Assembly (NCBI GenBank): GCA_001821155.1
Contig: MHSB01000054.1
Coordinates: 1 to 27,132 of the forward strand
Length of the DNA stretch: 27,132 nucleotides
Direction of reading: 5' to 3'
From: Candidatus Taylorbacteria bacterium RIFCSPLOWO2_01_FULL_50_130
Lineage (GTDB): Bacteria; Patescibacteriota; Minisyncoccia; Phycocordibacterales; UBA10002
The position numbers and the translations under genes were made by a program. The notes below the pieces were generated by a model, which saw only the letters and a list, made by a program, of their open reading frames with translations, did not search any database and was not told the origin of the DNA. The stretch's first letter is position 1, and every line of letters begins with the position of its first letter. This document shows positions 23,237 to 27,132 of this stretch, piece by piece.

Positions 23237-23583
23237 CTATCAGCTTTTTAGCTACTTAGCTTTAATGACTCGCCAGAACTCCCTGCCTTCCTAGGCAGGG
23301 ATGAATGGCGGGTCAGCGAAAGGGGTCGGGGAAACTGTAGTTTCCCCGTGGAGGAGAGCAGTGAGCGAGTCTGCGAGCGAGCGTTGAGAACCGAGGGTTC
23401 TTAAAGGAAACTCCGCTCGCCGAACGCCCTGTGCTCCTGCACAGGGATAGGACGAGCGGAGTTTACGAAAGAGATGTTTTGAGAATCACCTTATTCTTAC
23501 ATGTCGATGGGCAACCTCCCATTTCTACCCCCATTCTTTTCTAGTAAGCTAGCAAGCTAAAAAGCTAGCCAGCTAGAAAGCTA
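23231..23583. repeat. AGCTAG-type arms flanking the 23.3 kb hairpin region
   Basis: AGCTATCAGCTTTTTAGCT words (23235-23262) and CTAGCAAGCTAAAAAGCTAG words (23541-23583) are inverted relative to each other. The left arm overlaps the jag stop codon and the right arm overlaps the stop of the propeller gene. Between them are the nested hairpins; no gene is seen in this 344-nt gap. Confidence 0.55.
23267..23464. repeat. Three hairpins in a row, two of them nested
   Basis: Unit 1: GACTCGCC (23267-23274) with GGCGGGTC (23307-23314), enclosing CCCTGCC / GGCAGGG (23281-23300). Unit 2: GGGGAAAC-TGTA-GTTTCCCC (23328-23347). Unit 3: AAACTCCGCTCG (23408-23419) with CGAGCGGAGTTT (23453-23464), enclosing CCCTGTGC-TCCT-GCACAGGG (23427-23446). 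Several stems are perfect. It lies between convergent genes, so termination, a REP-like repeat or a small RNA are all possible. Confidence 0.6.
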
Positions 23584-24786
23584 TTCTTTCATTTGCAGAC
23601 TCCACACCGTTCCGCTTTTCTTGTCCATGAAGACGAGAAATTTTTCATCGGCGCTGATTTCCGGATTGATAAGGTCAATCGGGAGGCCGCGTTTGTCGCT
23701 GATGTCTTGTATGCGCTCGTCGGCCCCAGTGTCCGGAGCGGAACTCCACACCTCATCTTCAAATGAGATGACCCCCTGGTACCAGACATCCGGGTACGTT
23801 CCTTGCGGAATCACCCTCGGCACACCGCAATAGAAGCGCTCCCCGTCCTTAGTCCAGACGCATTTTTCCGGAAGCGTGGTGAGGCGAATCGGACTTCTCC
23901 TGCCGCTCGTTTCGTCAAGAAGGGAAAACGTAATGCCTGTTTGGCCGCTTGCCGAATAGAGCACCAAGGGTTTCACCGGATTTATAAGCGCCGTAAGGCC
24001 GGGGATTGCCCGCAGGAGAAGCGTTTTGACTCCGTTTCTCGGGTCAACGGAGATGAGGAGTCCGGAAGCGAGGCCGGAGGATTTTGAGAGAAGGGCGATT
24101 CTCTGTGCCGCCGGCCACGAGACGAGCCACTCCTTGACGGGCGATTCCCAGATTTTTTCCCGCCTCTCCCCGTTTATATCGCTTGTTATGCTCGAGGAAC
24201 CGCCGTTTTCCTCCTGCACGTACACAACTTTTTTGCCGTCGGGAGAGAGGGCCGCGGAGAGGATGCCGCGCGGCAAAAACGTGCCCTGAAGCTCTCCCTC
24301 CGTTCCGGAGGTGCTGGGGACGACGCGCGCGGAAAATGATTCAATAATTTCACTTCCCTCGCGGAGGTAACGGGAGATAAGCGAGGAACCGGTTTTGCTC
24401 CAGAGCGCTTCGTATACCTTCGGAATCGTGGTGTTCGTGAGGCGCTTCTCTCCTTCGCCGTCGGCCTCGATTTCATAGATGTTTCCGGCGGCGCGCTCCT
24501 GATAGCGCACGATTGGCTCGCCGCTTCGCGCGCCGAGCATAAAGCCCGCGACCGGCGCTTTGGAGAGCTGGCGCAGAATCGGCTCAAAAGGCCCGGGAAT
24601 TTCTTCCGGAAGCGTGGTCGGCGGCCCTTCTTCCGCAGAAGGAATCTCATCTGTCGGCGGAGGGAAGGTGCCGCCGATGGGAGGCAAGGCCGATTCCTTT
24701 TTTAGAAAAAAATACAGGAAAACCCCCAGCGCTGTAAGCAGGAGAACAACAACGACGGCTATGATGATTTTAGTTCTGCGGGGCAT
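23581..24786 (-). CDS. Membrane-anchored beta-propeller-like protein of unknown function
   Basis: A 401-residue protein. Basic start MPRRTK, one N-terminal TM helix (about 7-29, IIIAVVVVLLLTALGVFLYFFL), a Pro/Glu-rich stalk (about 33-68, PPIGGTFPPPTDEIPSAEEG), then an exported domain of repeated beta strands. SPDGKKVVYVQEE, WTKDGERFYCG and SADEKFLVFMDKKSGTVW are TolB/WD40-like blade motifs. No catalytic residues are evident; such domains often bind proteins at the cell surface. Its first 11 codons and 3 upstream bases are duplicated exactly at 25889-25925. Confidence 0.75.
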   Translation of the reverse strand: MPRRTKIIIAVVVVLLLTALGVFLYFFLKKESALPPIGGTFPPPTDEIPSAEEGPPTTLPEEIPGPFEPILRQLSKAPVAGFMLGARSGEPIVRYQERAAGNIYEIEADGEGEKRLTNTTIPKVYEALWSKTGSSLISRYLREGSEIIESFSARVVPSTSGTEGELQGTFLPRGILSAALSPDGKKVVYVQEENGGSSSITSDINGERREKIWESPVKEWLVSWPAAQRIALLSKSSGLASGLLISVDPRNGVKTLLLRAIPGLTALINPVKPLVLYSASGQTGITFSLLDETSGRRSPIRLTTLPEKCVWTKDGERFYCGVPRVIPQGTYPDVWYQGVISFEDEVWSSAPDTGADERIQDISDKRGLPIDLINPEISADEKFLVFMDKKSGTVWSLQMKE

Positions 24787-24789
24787 GGA
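24753..24789. repeat. 37-bp direct repeat, copy 1 (start of the propeller gene)
   Basis: Covers the ATG and first codons (MPRRTKIIIAV) plus three bases upstream. It is identical to 25889-25925; the match stops sharply at both ends. Confidence 0.9.
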
Positions 24790-24860
24790 GGAGATGAGTT
24801 ACGAAGTATGAATTATGGAGTATGGCCAAACCTAGAGCAAAAAAGAGAAGCTAACTCCTG

Positions 24861-25036
24861 TAGAACTTACGCGTTTGGTTCTTATTCCTCCTTTTCTAAA
24901 GGAGGTGTCCGAAGGGCGGAGGATTTCCGATTCAGAATAAAGCCATAAAATCCCTCCCCCGCCCAATTTTTTCTGAAAAGTTAGGCGGGTACTCTCTTTA
25001 CAAAGGGAGAATTGGGAGGCAAATGCGTAAGTCCTA
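24861..25036. mobile_element. MITE family 1, copy 5 (divergent)
   Basis: A 176-bp element with ends TAGaACTTACGC and GCGTAAGTCCTA (one mismatch) and no matching target duplication (TCCTG against ATCCG), so it looks older. The interior is different from the other copies: CCTCCTTTTCTAAAGGAGG, AAATCCCTCC and CTCTCTTTACAAAGGGAG words. The surrounding gap 24790-25231 has no gene. Confidence 0.7.
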
Positions 25037-25104
25037 ATCCGTTTATTTTCCACTGACTTTCTTTTTCCTATTGCCAGTATTGTATCACAAGCGCCTTCGG
25101 ACTC

Positions 25105-25158
25105 GCCCCGCAAGGGGCAAACAGGGAAAGCCGTTAAAGCATTGCTTTGCGGCTTTTT
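25105..25158. terminator. Hairpin and probable terminator downstream of vapC
   Basis: GCCCC-GCAA-GGGGC (25105-25118) is followed by AAAGCCG-tt-AAAGC-att-GCTTT-g-CGGCTTTTT (25127-25158), a strong stem with a T-run on +. On - the stem lies 74 nt after the vapC stop but lacks a good T-run, so it suits + transcription better. Confidence 0.55.
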
Positions 25159-25231
25159 GTATGCGCTCAAAAATCTCTTTTTGTTCGTTCCGGCGGGCGG
25201 ATAAAAAGTGAGTCGCATGATCCCATGTGAT

Positions 25232-25621
25232 TTATAGAGTCATCGCCTGTAATCCGGGAACTTTTTTGAAATCACGGACATTTCGAGTAACAAGAGGGGT
25301 GTTGGTAAAAAGCGCCGTTGCGGCTATCGCGGCGTCTGGAGATTTGAGGCGTGTCTGCCTCCGTATCTCTGCAGTCATGCGCGCAACGGCTCGGTCAAGC
25401 GGCACGAAAACAAAATTGTCCTCTAAGAATCGTTCAACGGCATTCCGTTGTTCCATACTCCAATGCAGATAGGCCAAAAGTTCTGCTTCAACTATAGCAG
25501 GAAGAATAAACGGGACACCCAACTCTTTGTAGCGCTTGCAGGAGGAGAAAGCAGGTTCCTCTTTGTCAAGATAGGCAATGAGAATGTTGGTATCAAATGT
25601 CATGGTATGCGTTACCGCCAT
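25232..25621 (-). CDS. PIN-domain ribonuclease toxin, VapC-like
   Basis: A 129-residue PIN protein. The acidic catalytic set is visible: D in TFDTNILIAYLD (D10), E in IVEAELLAYL (about E45-E47), D in KSPDAAIAATAL (about D95) and D in TRNVRDFKKV (about D117). VapC toxins cleave tRNA or rRNA. The start at 25619-25621 overlaps the antitoxin stop by 10 nt, indicating translational coupling; ATG 25601-25603, beginning MTFDTNILIAYL, is an equally plausible start. Confidence 0.85.
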   Translation of the reverse strand: MAVTHTMTFDTNILIAYLDKEEPAFSSCKRYKELGVPFILPAIVEAELLAYLHWSMEQRNAVERFLEDNFVFVPLDRAVARMTAEIRRQTRLKSPDAAIAATALFTNTPLVTRNVRDFKKVPGLQAMTL

Positions 25622-25791
25622 TCAGACCGCATCTTTCTGGCATGCCGTTCCAAATCCAACCTCTGTTTTCGGTCGCGGATGATGCCGGCGGCTTTAAGGA
25701 AACTTTCAGGAAGTTTCGCGCGTCGGGGCATGAGAAGTTCCTGTGGGCGAGTTGCCAATTCTATCGTTTTTGTTCTCGTTGTCTGGTTCAT
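25612..25791 (-). CDS. VapB-like antitoxin
   Basis: A 59-residue protein lying directly upstream of and overlapping the PIN toxin. MNQTTRTKTIELATRPQELL and MPRRAKLPESFLKAAGIIRD look like a short N-terminal DNA-binding/strand part followed by helices, and the basic C-terminus (RKQRLDLERHARKMRSEWR) would wrap the toxin. The antitoxin family is not recognised; the call rests on position, size and overlap. TGcTACACT and TATAAT lie immediately upstream on -. An in-frame extension upstream is unlikely. Confidence 0.65.
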   Translation of the reverse strand: MNQTTRTKTIELATRPQELLMPRRAKLPESFLKAAGIIRDRKQRLDLERHARKMRSEWR

Positions 25792-25853
25792 ATTATAATA
25801 CAGTGTAGCAGAAAAATAGCGCAAAAACAATGTTAATGCGGGGTAATCCCGCG

Positions 25854-25922
25854 CTACCTTGAAGTTATGAGGGCAAGCAATCCTCCGCCGACGGCTATGA
25901 TGATTTTAGTTCTGCGGGGCAT
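25854..25922 (-). pseudogene. Orphan 5' fragment of the propeller gene
   Basis: A 22-codon frame, MPRRTKIIIAVGGGLLALIT, SR, stop, whose first 11 codons are identical at DNA level to the start of the propeller gene. The similarity ends after AV and the rest is unrelated. It is probably a duplicated remnant, next to MITE family 2 copy B. Confidence 0.6.
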
Positions 25923-25925
25923 GGA
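25889..25925. repeat. 37-bp direct repeat, copy 2
   Basis: Exact copy of 24753-24789, 1.1 kb away in the same orientation, ending 24 bp before MITE family 2 copy B. The remaining stretch 25792-25888 shows no gene. Confidence 0.9.
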
Positions 25926-25949
25926 TGGTTATGGTGGGCAAGTAATAAT

Positions 25950-26047
25950 GGGACTGTTGCCGAATGGCAAAATCGTCGTTTTTGCCACGCAGAAATAAGG
26001 GTTATTTTGGACAAAAAGTGACAAAAACGCTATTCGGCAACAGTCCC
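25950..26047. mobile_element. MITE family 2, copy B
   Basis: A 98-bp element with perfect GGGACTGTTGCCGAAT terminal inverted repeats. It is identical base for base to 17453-17550, indicating recent movement or gene conversion. It has a single right end, unlike copy A. No target duplication is evident. Confidence 0.85.
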
Positions 26048-26133
26048 ATCTTGAAAACGCAAAAATCATGCACGAAAACAAACAAAAATTATTCGCCGCC
26101 ATCAAGAAATGCTAAACTGATTACATGCTCATC

Positions 26134-27132
26134 TTAGATGGGAGAATACTCATTCAAGCTATCGCGATACTCTTTCATTTTGGTCTCCAAAGTCTTTAAT
26201 GCAATATCACGTTCTGCTTCGATTTGCTTCGCTTTTTCATTAAGGCCAACCCGATTTAGGCTTTCAATATGAAACTGCGCTACATCCTTGATGCCCTGCA
26301 ACTGTTCTTCAGCCTTTTTGTAACTAAGAGGAGCTTTCGTTAGGGCAGTTATTCCGACCCCTAGGCGATTATTTATATTTTCAGAAGCTGTGTTAGATTT
26401 CCCGATTTCTCTCGCGTTCGCTATGTAACGCATAGACTCTAGAATTTTTTTTCTTTCTTCCTCGGTGGTTTCCAGTTTTGCGGCTAAGTCTCTCAATCTT
26501 TGGATATCTCCATCAGGATCGGAACCTAATGATTCAGCGGTCCCATCTTGACCTGGCACATCTAGCTCGGCATCTTTTAATGTGCTCCTGGCTTTTTCCC
26601 GTAAACCCTCGGCCTGTTTGAGAGTTCCAGTGACCCTTTTAATAATCTCATTCGTGTTTGTCCGCGCCTCTATCTCGGCAGTCGTGTAAACGGCAAGTTC
26701 TCCGCAATCGGGCCTGTTTGCCTTCTCTGTGGACGTTAGCTCTCTGCACGGTTTGATGGTAACGCTCGGAAACTGCAACGCGAGGTCAAGGTCGCGGCCG
26801 AGACCAGGGTTAATCGCGTTCATAAAAATATAGGAAGAATACACGATGAGGAGTCCGCCGAGCGCGCGCAAAATGATGCCTTTGCCCTCCATGCGTCCGA
26901 GGATGGAGTCGGTAAACATAAGCTCAAAGCCGCCGCGGACGATGGAGACGACGGCAAAAAGACCCGCCAGAACAATCCCAACGTTATAAATCGTGCGAAG
27001 ATACCGCGGAAGACAGCCCGGCGCTCGGCATTCGGCGGTTGGACCCGTTGAAGTAAACTCGGAGCCGGTCACGTCAATTGGCGCGAGCGGCACGTAGTTC
27101 TCGGTTTGCGCGGCGTATACAGCCGGAGCTTT
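26134..27132 (-). CDS. TrbC/VirB2-like pilin-family membrane protein with a long helical tail (5' end outside window)
   Basis: The frame is open to the right edge, so the start lies outside; GTG at 27091-27093 is an internal codon. The visible N-terminal part KAPAVYAAQTENYVPLAP looks like the end of a signal peptide (A-x-A) followed by the YVPLAP motif common in Parcubacteria pilin-like proteins. Two TM segments follow: TIYNVGIVLAGLFAVVSIV and ILRALGGLLIVYSSYIFM, the second ending in NAINPGLG, a TrbC/VirB2-type feature. The remaining about 200 residues are Lys/Glu-rich helices (TLKQAEGLREKARSTLKDAE; LAAKLETTEEERKKILESM), probably coiled coil, which ordinary pilins of this type lack. It could be a pilus or type IV secretion component. 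Confidence 0.7.
   Translation of the reverse strand, partial: KAPAVYAAQTENYVPLAPIDVTGSEFTSTGPTAECRAPGCLPRYLRTIYNVGIVLAGLFAVVSIVRGGFELMFTDSILGRMEGKGIILRALGGLLIVYSSYIFMNAINPGLGRDLDLALQFPSVTIKPCRELTSTEKANRPDCGELAVYTTAEIEARTNTNEIIKRVTGTLKQAEGLREKARSTLKDAELDVPGQDGTAESLGSDPDGDIQRLRDLAAKLETTEEERKKILESMRYIANAREIGKSNTASENINNRLGVGITALTKAPLSYKKAEEQLQGIKDVAQFHIESLNRVGLNEKAKQIEAERDIALKTLETKMKEYRDSLNEYSPI

Noticed and set aside
23267..23464. CRISPR array
   Set aside because: The hairpins differ from each other and there are no equal-length repeats with regular spacers.
24832..25218. 128-codon ORF on -
   Set aside because: It runs through MITE family 1 copy 5 and the terminator hairpins.
25950..26047. Target duplication around MITE family 2 copy B
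   Set aside because: Flanks (..TAATAAT and ATCTTGAA..) do not match over any useful length.

Overview
The window looks like a chromosomal segment of a Candidate Phyla Radiation (Patescibacteria) bacterium, most likely a Parcubacteria-type lineage. This is inferred from gene content and protein style, not from a marker-gene search. The signs are short housekeeping proteins, a Pol I with almost no proofreading domain, a HolA of only 238 residues, a TrbC/VirB2-like pilin, a PilB ATPase, and many small palindromic repeats between genes. I see no rRNA, tRNA or CRISPR array.

Layout, left to right. (1) 1-2123: a HisC-like PLP aminotransferase, then a MITE inserted against the end of a decayed insertion sequence. 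(2) 2124-8368: information-processing genes: ruvA (-), rpsT (+), holA (-), polA (-), a frameshifted NYN-domain gene (-), a broken reading frame, and tsaE (-). (3) 8480-13421: pilB, ruvB, yebC, ruvC and a tiny acidic ORF, all on +. (4) 13453-17440: tyrS (-) and a class A penicillin-binding protein (+), divergent. (5) 17965-23236: the classical origin-type cluster: dnaN and dnaA on -, then rpmH, rnpA, yidC and jag on +. (6) 23237-27132: an accessory end with nested hairpins, a membrane-anchored beta-propeller protein, a VapBC-like toxin-antitoxin pair, two MITEs, an orphan duplicate of the propeller gene start, and a pilin-like gene running off the right edge.

The genes cover Holliday-junction processing (RuvA, RuvB, RuvC), replication (DnaA, DnaN, HolA, Pol I), translation (S20, L34, TyrRS, TsaE, YebC), RNase P, membrane insertion (YidC with Jag), cell-wall synthesis (PBP1) and type IV pilus assembly (PilB).

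The unusual content is between and inside the genes. There are two MITE families. Four of five copies of the first carry perfect 5-bp target duplications, and the second has two identical 98-bp copies. Many gaps hold imperfect palindromes built from short repeated words (GTAACTGG, AGCTAG, TTCGAA, TTAAGAATTC types). Similar tracts lie in frame inside the aminotransferase, polA, tsaE, ruvB and yebC; in yebC the tract sits where a whole domain is missing. At least nine genes have a -10 box ending only 6-8 nt before the start codon, which points to widespread leaderless transcription.
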